Assembly (NCBI GenBank): GCA_020441345.1 | Contig: JAGRMK010000023.1 | Coordinates: 1 to 9,430 of the forward strand | Direction: 5' to 3' | Origin: Paracoccaceae bacterium | GTDB lineage: Bacteria; Pseudomonadota; Alphaproteobacteria; Rhodobacterales; Rhodobacteraceae | Length of the DNA stretch: 9,430 nt | The notes under the pieces: generated by a model | The model's input: only the letters and a program-made list of their open reading frames with translations | Told to the model about the DNA's origin: nothing | The model's database searches: none | In this document: piece after piece, positions 1 to 6,518 of the stretch | Layout of the letters: the number at the start of each line of letters is the position of its first letter | How positions within the stretch are numbered: the first letter of the stretch is position 1 | Translations under genes and position numbers: made by a program

Positions 1-567
1 GGCAAGCATTCGGGCCGCGCGGCGCTGCGCGCGAAGCTGGGCGAGCTGGGGTATGACCTGGGTGACAACCAGCTCAAGGACGTGTTCGTTCGGTTCAAGG
101 CCCTGGCCGACCGCAAGAAGGAAGTCTACGACGACGACCTGATCGCGCTGCTGGCAGATGCCTCGGCATCGGCAAACGACGATCACCTGCAGGTCCGCAA
201 GCTGCGTGTCGTTTGCGGCACCGAGGGCCCGCAGGAGGCCGAGCTGACCCTGTCGGTCGGCGGCGAGGAACAGTTCGTCGATGCCACCGGCGACGGTCCG
301 GTCGATGCGGTGTTCAACGCGGTCAAGATGCTCTACCCGCATGGGGCCAAGCTGGATCTCTACCAAGTGCAGGCCGTAACCGAGGGCACCGACGCGCAGG
401 CGACGGTCTCGGTCCGGCTCAGCCTGGATGGGCGGGTGTTCACCGGGCAGTCGGCCGATACCGACACTGTCGTTGCTTCGGCCAGGGCCTATGTGAACGC
501 GCTGAACCGGCTGCACGCAGGGCAGGGGCGGACCAGCAATTCGGCCCTGATGCAATCGGCGAGTTGA
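1..567 (+). CDS. leuA: 2-isopropylmalate synthase, C-terminal part (5' truncated by window edge)
   Basis: This is the last 188 residues of LeuA, which condenses acetyl-CoA with 2-oxoisovalerate in the first committed step of leucine biosynthesis in the cytoplasm. The frame is open to base 1 and begins GKHSGRAALRAKLGELGY, the conserved segment linking the TIM-barrel catalytic domain to the regulatory domain. What follows is the LeuA allosteric (leucine-binding) domain, with the motif TGDGPVDAVFNAVK at about residues 96-109 of the fragment and a second repeat-like half ending VNALNRLHAGQG. The catalytic HXH metal site lies upstream and is not visible. The gene ends in TGA and is followed at once by a GC hairpin, so it is probably the end of its transcription unit and not part of the mre operon. 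A homocitrate or citramalate synthase is the main alternative, but the GDGPVDA-type regulatory domain favours LeuA. Confidence 0.93.
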   Translation, partial: GKHSGRAALRAKLGELGYDLGDNQLKDVFVRFKALADRKKEVYDDDLIALLADASASANDDHLQVRKLRVVCGTEGPQEAELTLSVGGEEQFVDATGDGPVDAVFNAVKMLYPHGAKLDLYQVQAVTEGTDAQATVSVRLSLDGRVFTGQSADTDTVVASARAYVNALNRLHAGQGRTSNSALMQSAS

Positions 568-572
568 CAGGG

Positions 573-614
573 GGCGAAGGGGCAGGGGGCCGCTGGCCCC
601 CTCTTGGCTTCGCC
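573..614 (+). terminator. Two-tier GC hairpin after leuA, possible terminator
   Basis: An inner perfect 8-bp stem (agggggcc 584-591 with ggccccct 595-602, 3-base loop) sits inside an outer 7-bp stem (ggcgaag 573-579 with cttcgcc 608-614), separated by small internal loops. It starts 5 bases after the leuA stop codon. No T-rich tract follows (the next bases are aattcacccc), so it may terminate weakly, need Rho, or mainly protect the 3' end of the leuA mRNA. The stems are seen directly; the role is inferred. Confidence 0.6.
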
Positions 615-620
615 AATTCA

Positions 621-650
621 CCCCCCGGAGTATTTCTTGCAAGATGAAGA
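621..650 (+). repeat. Short interspersed intergenic element, copy 1
   Basis: The element reads ccccccgg, then agtatttc, tt, gcaagatgaag. The same core appears on the opposite strand at 8684-8715 as agtatttc, gg, gcaagatgaag: 19 of 21 positions identical, with only the two central bases differing. Here the ccgg is joined directly to agtatttc; the other copy has seven extra bases (aagaatg) between them. It lies just past the leuA hairpin, and hairpin plus element together look like a composite 3'-end module. I recall very similar gene-end sequences in many Rhodobacteraceae genomes, but could not run a genome-wide count. Confidence 0.7.
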
Positions 651-724
651 GGGCGGCACGGGGTGATGACCCGAACGTGACGCCCAGAGTGGCAGAATCG
701 CGCCGATCGGCGGCCAGACTGCCC

Positions 725-754
725 TTTACGCCAAGGGCGCGGCGGGCCTATAAG
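725..754 (+). promoter_or_regulatory. Putative sigma70-type promoter of the mre operon
   Basis: A -35-like tttacg (725-730) and a -10-like tataag (749-754) are separated by 18 bases, upstream of mreB and downstream of the leuA hairpin. Transcription would start near 761. The -35 hexamer overlaps a 6-bp inverted repeat (gccctt 721-726 / aagggc 733-738, 6-base loop), which could be an operator or chance. A 12-base perfect palindrome (cgccgatcggcg, 701-712) lies just upstream. Both hexamers match the consensus imperfectly, and alphaproteobacterial promoters are often degenerate, so this is a candidate only. Confidence 0.45.
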
Positions 755-764
755 AGCGCCAAAC

Positions 765-786
765 GCCCCCGCCCTCTCGCGGGGGC
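765..786 (+). promoter_or_regulatory. Leader hairpin upstream of mreB
   Basis: A perfect 8-bp stem (gcccccgc 765-772 with gcgggggc 779-786) closes a 6-base loop (ccctct). It is preceded by aaac and followed by ttaatatg. If the promoter at 725-754 is real, this hairpin begins about four bases into the mRNA and ends 17 bases before the mreB ribosome binding site. It could stabilise the 5' end of the mRNA. Alternatively it is a terminator for readthrough from upstream, although only two T residues follow. The fold is clear from sequence; the role is not. Confidence 0.5.
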
Positions 787-803
787 TTAATATGCTATTC
801 TTT

Positions 804-809
804 GGAAAG
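804..809 (+). promoter_or_regulatory. Ribosome binding site of mreB
   Basis: The ggaaag sequence sits 7 bases before the ATG at 817. It fixes that ATG as the start, in preference to an in-frame TTG at 802 that would lie inside the binding site itself. Confidence 0.7.
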
Positions 810-816
810 CCGCCAT

Positions 817-1854
817 ATGTTTGGAATCACCGGCCTGTTTTCGTCAGATATGGCGATCGACCTGGGGACAGCGAACACGCTGATCTATGTGAAGGGCCGC
901 GGCATCATCCTCAATGAACCGTCGGTCGTTGCCTATCACGTCAAGGACGGGCGCAAGCAGGTTCTGGCGGTCGGCGAGGACGCCAAGCTGATGCTGGGCC
1001 GGACCCCTGGCTCGATCGAGGCGATCCGCCCGATGCGGGACGGGGTGATCGCCGATTTCGATGTCGCCGAAGAAATGATCAAGCATTTCATCCGCAAGGT
1101 GACGCGGCGCTCGACCTTCTCCAAGCCCAAGGTCATCGTCTGCGTGCCCTATGGCGCGACCCCGGTCGAAAAGCGCGCGATCCGGCAGTCGGTTCTGTCC
1201 GCGGGCGCACGGCGGGCCGGGTTGATTTCGGAGCCCATCGCGGCGGCCATCGGCGCGGGAATGCCGATCACCGATCCAACCGGCAGCATGGTCGTGGACA
1301 TCGGCGGCGGGACCACCGAGGTCGCGGTTCTCAGCCTTGGCGACATTGTCTATGCGCGGTCCGTGCGGGTCGGCGGCGACCGCATGGATGAGGCAATCAT
1401 CAGCTACTTGCGCCGACACCAGAACCTCTTGATCGGCGAATCGACTGCCGAACGCATCAAGACGACGATCGGCACCGCGCGGATGCCCGATGACGGGCGC
1501 GGCAAGGTCATGCAGATCCGCGGCCGCGACCTGCTGAACGGCGTGCCCAAGGAAATCGAGATCACCCAGGGCCAGGTGGCCGAGGCGCTCAGTGAAACCG
1601 TGCAGACGATCTGCGAGGCGGTGATGATCGCACTGGAAACCACGCCGCCCGATCTGGCGGCTGATATCGTCGACCGGGGCGTCATGCTGACCGGCGGCGG
1701 CGCGCTGCTGGGGGATCTGGATCTGGCGCTGCGCGAGCAGACGGGCCTGATCATCACCGTGGCCGACCAGTCGCTGAACTGTGTCGCGCTGGGAACCGGC
1801 AAGGCGCTGGAATACGAAAAGCAGCTGCGCCACGCCATCGATTACGAAAGCTGA
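817..1854 (+). CDS. mreB: Rod shape-determining actin homologue MreB
   Basis: MreB is the bacterial actin that forms membrane-bound filaments and positions the lateral-wall synthesis machinery. The 345-residue product has the usual family length. The actin-fold nucleotide motifs are intact: phosphate-1 loop DLGTAN (15-20), phosphate-2 loop DIGGGTTE (161-168), the SEPIAAAIG segment (138-146) and the adenosine-binding LTGGGALL (291-298). The N-terminus, MFGITGLFSSDMAIDLG, supplies the short hydrophobic stretch that MreB uses for membrane attachment. The ATG at 817 is chosen because of the ggaaag site 7 bases upstream and because this N-terminus matches alphaproteobacterial MreB proteins as I know them. 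It heads the operon, with mreC starting 27 bases after its stop. The paralogue Mbl is a name alternative in Gram-positives, but the operon context makes this MreB. Confidence 0.97.
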   Translation: MFGITGLFSSDMAIDLGTANTLIYVKGRGIILNEPSVVAYHVKDGRKQVLAVGEDAKLMLGRTPGSIEAIRPMRDGVIADFDVAEEMIKHFIRKVTRRSTFSKPKVIVCVPYGATPVEKRAIRQSVLSAGARRAGLISEPIAAAIGAGMPITDPTGSMVVDIGGGTTEVAVLSLGDIVYARSVRVGGDRMDEAIISYLRRHQNLLIGESTAERIKTTIGTARMPDDGRGKVMQIRGRDLLNGVPKEIEITQGQVAEALSETVQTICEAVMIALETTPPDLAADIVDRGVMLTGGGALLGDLDLALREQTGLIITVADQSLNCVALGTGKALEYEKQLRHAIDYES

Positions 1855-1870
1855 CCGAGAGGTCCGCCAA

Positions 1871-1876
1871 GAGGGA
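1871..1876 (+). promoter_or_regulatory. Ribosome binding site of mreC
   Basis: A strong gaggga lies 5 bases before the GTG at 1882 and supports that non-ATG start for mreC, in the short gap after mreB. Confidence 0.7.
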
Positions 1877-1881
1877 TCGAC

Positions 1882-2895
1882 GTGCCGACTGATCGCTCAA
1901 ACGAGGCCGATTTCGTCCGCCCCGTGCGCCGCCTCGTTCTGGCGGTGCTGGCGGTGCTGTTGCTGGGCCTGTTCTTGCTGTGGCGCATCGACAGCCCGCG
2001 GATCGAGCGATTCCGCACGGCGGTCATCGACACAGTGGTGCCGAACATGGATTGGGCGATGGCACCGGTCACGCGCGTTGCGCGGATGTTCGAGGATTTT
2101 CAGAGCTATACGCGCATTTACGAACAGAACCAGGAGCTGCGCCGCGAGTTGCAGCAGATGCGCGCCTGGCGCGAGGCGGCGCTGCAACTGGAGCAGCGCA
2201 ACGCGCAATTGCTGGACATGGCGCGGGTGCGGCTGGACCCGCAGCTGACACATGTCACGGGCGTTGTGATGGCGGATTCCGGCTCGCCCTATCGGCAGTC
2301 GGTGCTGATCAACGTCGGCACCCGCGACGGGATCGTCGATGGCTGGGCGGTGATGGACGGTCTGGGTCTGGCGGGGCGGATCGCCGGTGTCGGCGACCGG
2401 TCGGCGCGGGTGATCCTGCTGAGCGATTCCAACAGCCGCGTGCCGGTGCTGGTACAGCCCTCGGGGCAACATGCGCTGCTCAGCGGCGACAACAGCCCGA
2501 TGCCGGTTCTGGAGTTCGTGGACAGCGCAGACGCCCTGCGCCCCGGCGACCGGGTCGTAAGCGCCTCGGATGGGGGGGTGTTTCCACCCGGCCTGCTGGT
2601 GGGCGAGGTCGTACAGGGCAGCGACGGGCGGTTGCGGGTGATGCTGGCAGCCGATTACGGGCGGCTCGATTTCCTGCGTGTGCTGCGCTCTCGCCCGGCC
2701 GAGCGCATCGAACAGTCGGGCACCCTGTTGCGGCCTCTGGATGCCAGCGGCACGCCGCTGGACCCGGTCACCGGCCAGCCGTTTGAACCCGTGACGCCCG
2801 AGCCGGGCGGCGACCCGGCGACCGACATGATCGCGCCGGTGCCCGCACTGCCGGTTCCGGGCGGCACAGAGGCCAATGGGGGCGCGAATGAATGA
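1882..2895 (+). CDS. mreC: Rod shape-determining protein MreC
   Basis: MreC is the bitopic elongasome scaffold that contacts PBP2 from the periplasm. The 337-residue protein shows the expected order: a basic cytoplasmic N-terminus, one membrane segment (about 18-34, RLVLAVLAVLLLGLFLLW), a periplasmic coiled coil rich in Gln, Glu and Arg (about 70-115), and the two-barrel beta domain (about 122-272) with NVGTRDGIVDGWAVMDGLGLAGRI and PGDRVVSASDGGVFPPGLLVGEV. The region from about 285 to 337 is a Pro/Gly-rich low-complexity tail (repeated T-P, D-P and E-P pairs) beyond the core fold, probably disordered. A GTG start with a good binding site is preferred; no better ATG precedes the membrane segment. 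The 3' end overlaps mreD by 8 bases. Confidence 0.95.
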   Translation: MPTDRSNEADFVRPVRRLVLAVLAVLLLGLFLLWRIDSPRIERFRTAVIDTVVPNMDWAMAPVTRVARMFEDFQSYTRIYEQNQELRRELQQMRAWREAALQLEQRNAQLLDMARVRLDPQLTHVTGVVMADSGSPYRQSVLINVGTRDGIVDGWAVMDGLGLAGRIAGVGDRSARVILLSDSNSRVPVLVQPSGQHALLSGDNSPMPVLEFVDSADALRPGDRVVSASDGGVFPPGLLVGEVVQGSDGRLRVMLAADYGRLDFLRVLRSRPAERIEQSGTLLRPLDASGTPLDPVTGQPFEPVTPEPGGDPATDMIAPVPALPVPGGTEANGGANE

Positions 2896-3427
2896 GTATT
2901 GGCGCCTCGATACCCTGGCCAACATGGGGCTCTGGCTGCTGGTCGCGGCGCTGAGCATCCTGCTGCGGCTTCTGCCCCTGTCGGTGCCGCTGGATACCTT
3001 GCCGCGCCCGGATCTGTTGTTGCCGCTGACGCTGGCCTGGGTCTTGCGCCGCCCCGCGCATCTGCCGGCGGCGGTCATCGCGCTGGTGTTCCTGGCCGAG
3101 GATCTGTTCATGATGCGGCCGCCCGGGCTTTGGGCGCTTTGTGTGCTGGCCGGGACCGAGTTTCTGCGCCGCCGTCAGTCGGTGGTTCGCGAAATGCATA
3201 TCATGCTGGAATGGGCGTTGGTGTCTGCGGTTATCGTGACGATGTTCCTGGCCAACCGGCTGGGTCTTGTGATTGTGATGAGCCCGCGCCCGCCGCTGGA
3301 CTTGAGCCTGGTGAAACTTGTGTTCACAGTGCTGAGCTATCCACTGGTCGTCCTCGTGCTGCAAACCGTGCTGCGGGTGCGCAAGCCGGCGACCGGCGAA
3401 GTCGATGAACTGGGTCGCAAGGTATGA
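2888..3427 (+). CDS. mreD: Rod shape-determining membrane protein MreD
   Basis: MreD is the small polytopic inner-membrane partner of MreC in the elongasome. The 179-residue protein, beginning MNEYWRLDTLANMGLW, has about five hydrophobic segments (roughly 12-32, 42-53, 58-75, 79-90, 106-130 and 141-163, some of them short) and the PRPDLLLPLTLAWVLRRP segment typical of the family in alphaproteobacteria. Its ATG at 2888 overlaps the mreC stop by 8 bases and has a ggggg stretch (2878-2882) 5 bases upstream; an in-frame ATG at 2876 has no good site. MreD is poorly conserved, so the call relies on hydrophobicity, length and position between mreC and mrdA as well as sequence. Confidence 0.92.
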   Translation: MNEYWRLDTLANMGLWLLVAALSILLRLLPLSVPLDTLPRPDLLLPLTLAWVLRRPAHLPAAVIALVFLAEDLFMMRPPGLWALCVLAGTEFLRRRQSVVREMHIMLEWALVSAVIVTMFLANRLGLVIVMSPRPPLDLSLVKLVFTVLSYPLVVLVLQTVLRVRKPATGEVDELGRKV

Positions 3428-5373
3428 AACGCCCCACCAAGGACACCGAGGAAAGCGCGCGCAGGATATCGCGCCGCGCCGCGCTGCTGGGCGGGGTGCA
3501 GTTGACTTTTGCGGGGGTCTTGTTGCTGAGGATGCGGTCCTTGCAACTGGGACAGGCCGATGAATTCCGCCTGCTTGCCGAGGAAAACCGCATCAACATC
3601 CGCCTGTTGCCGCCGTCGCGGGGGCTGATTCTGGACCGCAACGGCGCGGTGATCGCGGGGAACGTGCAGAACTACCGCATCGTTCTGGTGCGCGAAGATG
3701 CGGGAGAGCCGCGCGCGGCGTTGGAGCGGTTGGCGCAACTGATCCCGCTGACCCCCGAGGAGATCGAGCGCGCGGAACGCGAGATCCTGCGGCATCGGCC
3801 CTTCGTTCCGGTGACCATCGTCGATCAGCTCAATTGGGAAGAGGTTGCGCGCGTCGCCGCCAACGCCCCCGCCCTGCCGGGCATCACGCCAGAGGTTGGC
3901 CTGACCCGGTTCTATCCGTTTGGTGCCGAATTTGCCCATAGCGTCGGCTACGTCGGGCCGGTGTCCGAGCGCGATCTGGAAGCGCGTGAGAACCCCGACC
4001 CGTTGCTGATGATCCCGCGCTTTCAGATCGGCAAGATCGGCGTCGAGCGCGAGCTGGAGGAAAACCTGCGCGGCAGCGCCGGGCATCGCCGGATCGAGGT
4101 CAACGCGGTCGGCCGCGAGATGCGCGAGCTCGACCGGCAAGAGGGCGATCCCGGTGTCAATGTGCAGTTGACCCTGGACCGCCAGTTGCAGGCCTTTTGC
4201 CTGGCGCGGCTGGGCGAAGACAGTGCCTCGGCGGTGGTCATGGATATTCCGACCGGCAATATCCTGGCGCTGGCGTCGTCACCGTCGTTCGATGCGAACC
4301 TCTTCGTGCGCGGAATTTCGGTGGCCGATTATGCCGGGTTGCGCGACAACGACCACCGGCCAATGTCGAACAAGACCGTGCAGGGCGCCTATCCGCCGGG
4401 CTCGACCTTCAAGATGGTCACGGCGCTGGCGGCTTTCGAAGGGGGCTTCGCGACCCCGGATGAACGCATTTTCTGCCCTGGTCACATCGAGATCAGCGAC
4501 CGTCGGTTCCACTGCTGGAACCGTGGCGGGCACGGGCGTGTCAATCTGGTCTCGGCGCTCTCTGAAAGCTGTGACGTGTTCTTTTACGAACTGGCGCAGC
4601 GCGTCGGTATCGAGCGGATAAACGCCATGGCGACCCGGCTTGGGCTGGGTGAACGCTATGACCTGCCGCTCTCGGGGGTTTCCAGCGGCTTGAACCCCTC
4701 GCGGGAATGGAAGCGCGAACGCCGGGGCGCCGAATGGGTGGTCGGCGACACGATCAACGCGTCGATCGGCCAGGGGTTCGTGTTGACCACGCCCCTGCAA
4801 CTGGCGGTGATGACCGCGCGGCTGGCCTCGAACCGGGCGATTGTGCCGCGACTTGTCCACGCCATTGACGATGTGGAGCAACCGATCGCCGATCAGCCGT
4901 CGCTGGGCCTGTCGCCCGAGGCGCTGGCGCAGATCCGGCGCGGGATGTGGGAAGTGTCGAACTCCAACCGGGGCACCGCGTATTCGTCGCGGATCGTTGA
5001 CGCGGCGCTGCGCATGGCGGGCAAGACCGGCACCAGCCAGGTGTTTTCGATCACCACCGCCGAACGCGAAGCCGGGATCCGGCGCCAGGATCAACTGCCG
5101 TGGAACCGCCGCGACCATGCGTTGTTCGTCGCGTTCGCGCCCGATACCGAGCCGCGCTATGCGGTGTCGATCGTCGTCGAACACGGCGGCGGCGGCTCGT
5201 CCGTGGCTGCGCCCATTGCGCGTGACATCATTCTGGCCGCGCAGAGCGGCGGTCTGCCCCCGCTCGAGGCCTATCCCGCCCCGCAGCGCAACCGGATCGA
5301 GTCGATGATCCGCACGATCAGCGATCAGATCGGCCCGCCCGCCGAACCCAATCCGGGCCGGAGCCGCGCATGA
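3424..5373 (+). CDS. mrdA: Penicillin-binding protein 2, elongasome transpeptidase
   Basis: PBP2 is the monofunctional class B D,D-transpeptidase that cross-links lateral-wall peptidoglycan together with RodA. The 649-residue protein has a single N-terminal membrane anchor (about 20-38), a pedestal/dimerisation domain (about 50-240, with PSRGLILDRNG at 64-74) and a C-terminal transpeptidase domain. The active-site motifs are present: S327-T-F-K330 (catalytic serine 327), S382-C-D384 in the SxN position as usual for PBP2, and K534-T-G536. Residues C351, C364, H370 and C383 sit around the second motif and could bind a metal. The sequence before the anchor (S16-R17-R18-A-A-L-L) resembles a twin-arginine motif. 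The ATG at 3424 overlaps the mreD stop in an ATGA. FtsI/PBP3 is the alternative, but adjacency to mreBCD and rodA and the SCDVFFYEL motif favour PBP2. Confidence 0.96.
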   Translation: MKRPTKDTEESARRISRRAALLGGVQLTFAGVLLLRMRSLQLGQADEFRLLAEENRINIRLLPPSRGLILDRNGAVIAGNVQNYRIVLVREDAGEPRAALERLAQLIPLTPEEIERAEREILRHRPFVPVTIVDQLNWEEVARVAANAPALPGITPEVGLTRFYPFGAEFAHSVGYVGPVSERDLEARENPDPLLMIPRFQIGKIGVERELEENLRGSAGHRRIEVNAVGREMRELDRQEGDPGVNVQLTLDRQLQAFCLARLGEDSASAVVMDIPTGNILALASSPSFDANLFVRGISVADYAGLRDNDHRPMSNKTVQGAYPPGSTFKMVTALAAFEGGFATPDERIFCPGHIEISDRRFHCWNRGGHGRVNLVSALSESCDVFFYELAQRVGIERINAMATRLGLGERYDLPLSGVSSGLNPSREWKRERRGAEWVVGDTINASIGQGFVLTTPLQLAVMTARLASNRAIVPRLVHAIDDVEQPIADQPSLGLSPEALAQIRRGMWEVSNSNRGTAYSSRIVDAALRMAGKTGTSQVFSITTAEREAGIRRQDQLPWNRRDHALFVAFAPDTEPRYAVSIVVEHGGGGSSVAAPIARDIILAAQSGGLPPLEAYPAPQRNRIESMIRTISDQIGPPAEPNPGRSRA

Positions 5374-6518
5374 GCTATCTGGAATACAACGTAAAACACA
5401 CGCCGACCGGCCTGTCCAAGGTGCTTTATATCAACTGGGTGCTGGTGATCCTGCTGACCGCCGTCGCCTGTGTCGGGTTCCTGCAACTCTACTCGGTGGC
5501 CGGTGGCCGGTTCGACCGTTGGGCCGAACCGCAGATGCAGCGTTACGCACTTGCGCTGGGCGTGATGTTCTTTGTGGGCTTCGTGCCCCTCTGGTTCTGG
5601 CGGTCGATGGCCGGACTTGGCTATGCGGCGTCGGTGATCCTGCTGCTGGGGGTCGAATTCTTCGGCTCGGTTGGCATGGGGGCCCAGCGCTGGCTTGAAC
5701 TCGGCCCGATCCGCATTCAGCCCTCGGAAATGACCAAGATCACCGTGATCATGGCGATGGCCGCCTATTACGACTGGCTGGACCCGCGCCGCGTGTCGCA
5801 TCCTTTCTGGGTGCTCGTGGCGGTCGTCATGATCGCCGCGCCAGCGTTTTTGGTGCTCAAGCAGCCCGACCTTGGCACCGCGCTGCTGATCCTGGGTGGC
5901 GGCGGCATGGTGATGTTCTTTGCCGGTGTCAGCCTGTGGTATTTTGGTGGGGTGATGGCGGCGGGCGCCGGTCTGATCACGCTGGTCTTTTCCTCGCGCG
6001 GGACCGACTGGCAGTTGCTGCGCGATTACCAGTTTCGACGCATCGACGCCTTTCTCGACCCGACCCTCGACCCGCTGGGCAGTTCGTATCACATCAATCA
6101 GGCGATGATCGCGCTGGGCTCTGGCGGCTGGTCGGGGCGCGGCTTCATGCAGGGCACGCAGTCGCGGCTCAATTTCTTGCCTGAAAAACATACCGATTTC
6201 ATCTTCAACACCCTGGCCGAGGAATTCGGCTTTGTTGGCGGCGTGTTCCTGCTGACCTTGTATATCGCGATTCTGGCAACCTGCGTCATTGCCGCGATGC
6301 AGGCCAAGAACCGCTTTGCGGCGCTGCTGATCCTCGGCATCGCAGGCAACTTCTTCCTGTATTTCGCGGTGAACATGGCCATGGTCATGGGGCTGGCGCC
6401 GGTCGTCGGCGTGCCCCTGCCGCTGGTGTCTTATGGCGGGTCGGCGATGCTGATGATCCTGATCGGCTTCGGCCTTGTGCAAAGCGCCTGTGTTCACCGC
6501 CCGAGGGAGCGCGCATGA
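5370..6518 (+). CDS. rodA: SEDS peptidoglycan glycosyltransferase RodA
   Basis: RodA polymerises lipid II into glycan strands in the inner membrane and works as a pair with PBP2, encoded just upstream. The 382-residue product is of family length and strongly hydrophobic, with about ten membrane segments. Family landmarks are visible: GAQRWLELGPIRIQPSE (104-120), KQPDLGTALL (164-173), LNFLPEKHTDFIFNTLAEEFG (268-288), containing the likely catalytic aspartate D276, and the C-terminal GVPLPLVSYGGSAML (347-361). The start overlaps the mrdA stop as ATGA, and its own stop overlaps the next start in the same way. FtsW is the paralogue; position after mrdA and away from division genes makes RodA the better name. 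Confidence 0.96.
   Translation: MSYLEYNVKHTPTGLSKVLYINWVLVILLTAVACVGFLQLYSVAGGRFDRWAEPQMQRYALALGVMFFVGFVPLWFWRSMAGLGYAASVILLLGVEFFGSVGMGAQRWLELGPIRIQPSEMTKITVIMAMAAYYDWLDPRRVSHPFWVLVAVVMIAAPAFLVLKQPDLGTALLILGGGGMVMFFAGVSLWYFGGVMAAGAGLITLVFSSRGTDWQLLRDYQFRRIDAFLDPTLDPLGSSYHINQAMIALGSGGWSGRGFMQGTQSRLNFLPEKHTDFIFNTLAEEFGFVGGVFLLTLYIAILATCVIAAMQAKNRFAALLILGIAGNFFLYFAVNMAMVMGLAPVVGVPLPLVSYGGSAMLMILIGFGLVQSACVHRPRERA

Noticed and set aside
657..679. Small imperfect hairpin (cacg-gggt / accc-cgtg) in the leuA-mreB gap
   Set aside because: Only 4+4 base pairs with a 3-base bulge; too weak to assign a role.
701..712. Perfect 12-base palindrome upstream of the mre promoter
   Set aside because: Palindromes of this length are expected about a dozen times in 9.4 kb of GC-rich DNA; noted under the promoter but not claimed as an operator.
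788..793. taatat as a second -10 element close to mreB
   Set aside because: The region 17-18 bases upstream is gcccccgc, with no -35 resemblance, and the start would fall on the ribosome binding site.
802..816. TTG start giving MreB five extra residues
   Set aside because: The TTG lies within the ggaaag ribosome binding site; the ATG at 817 has proper spacing and a family-like N-terminus.
2876..2887. Earlier ATG for mreD adding four residues
   Set aside because: No ribosome binding site stands before it, whereas 2888 has ggggg five bases upstream. It cannot be fully excluded.
844..3111. Long antisense open frames opposite mreB and mreC-mreD (329 and 404 codons)
   Set aside because: They are His-, Arg- and Gln-rich with no recognisable domain, as expected from the complement of high-GC coding sequence with strong third-position bias.
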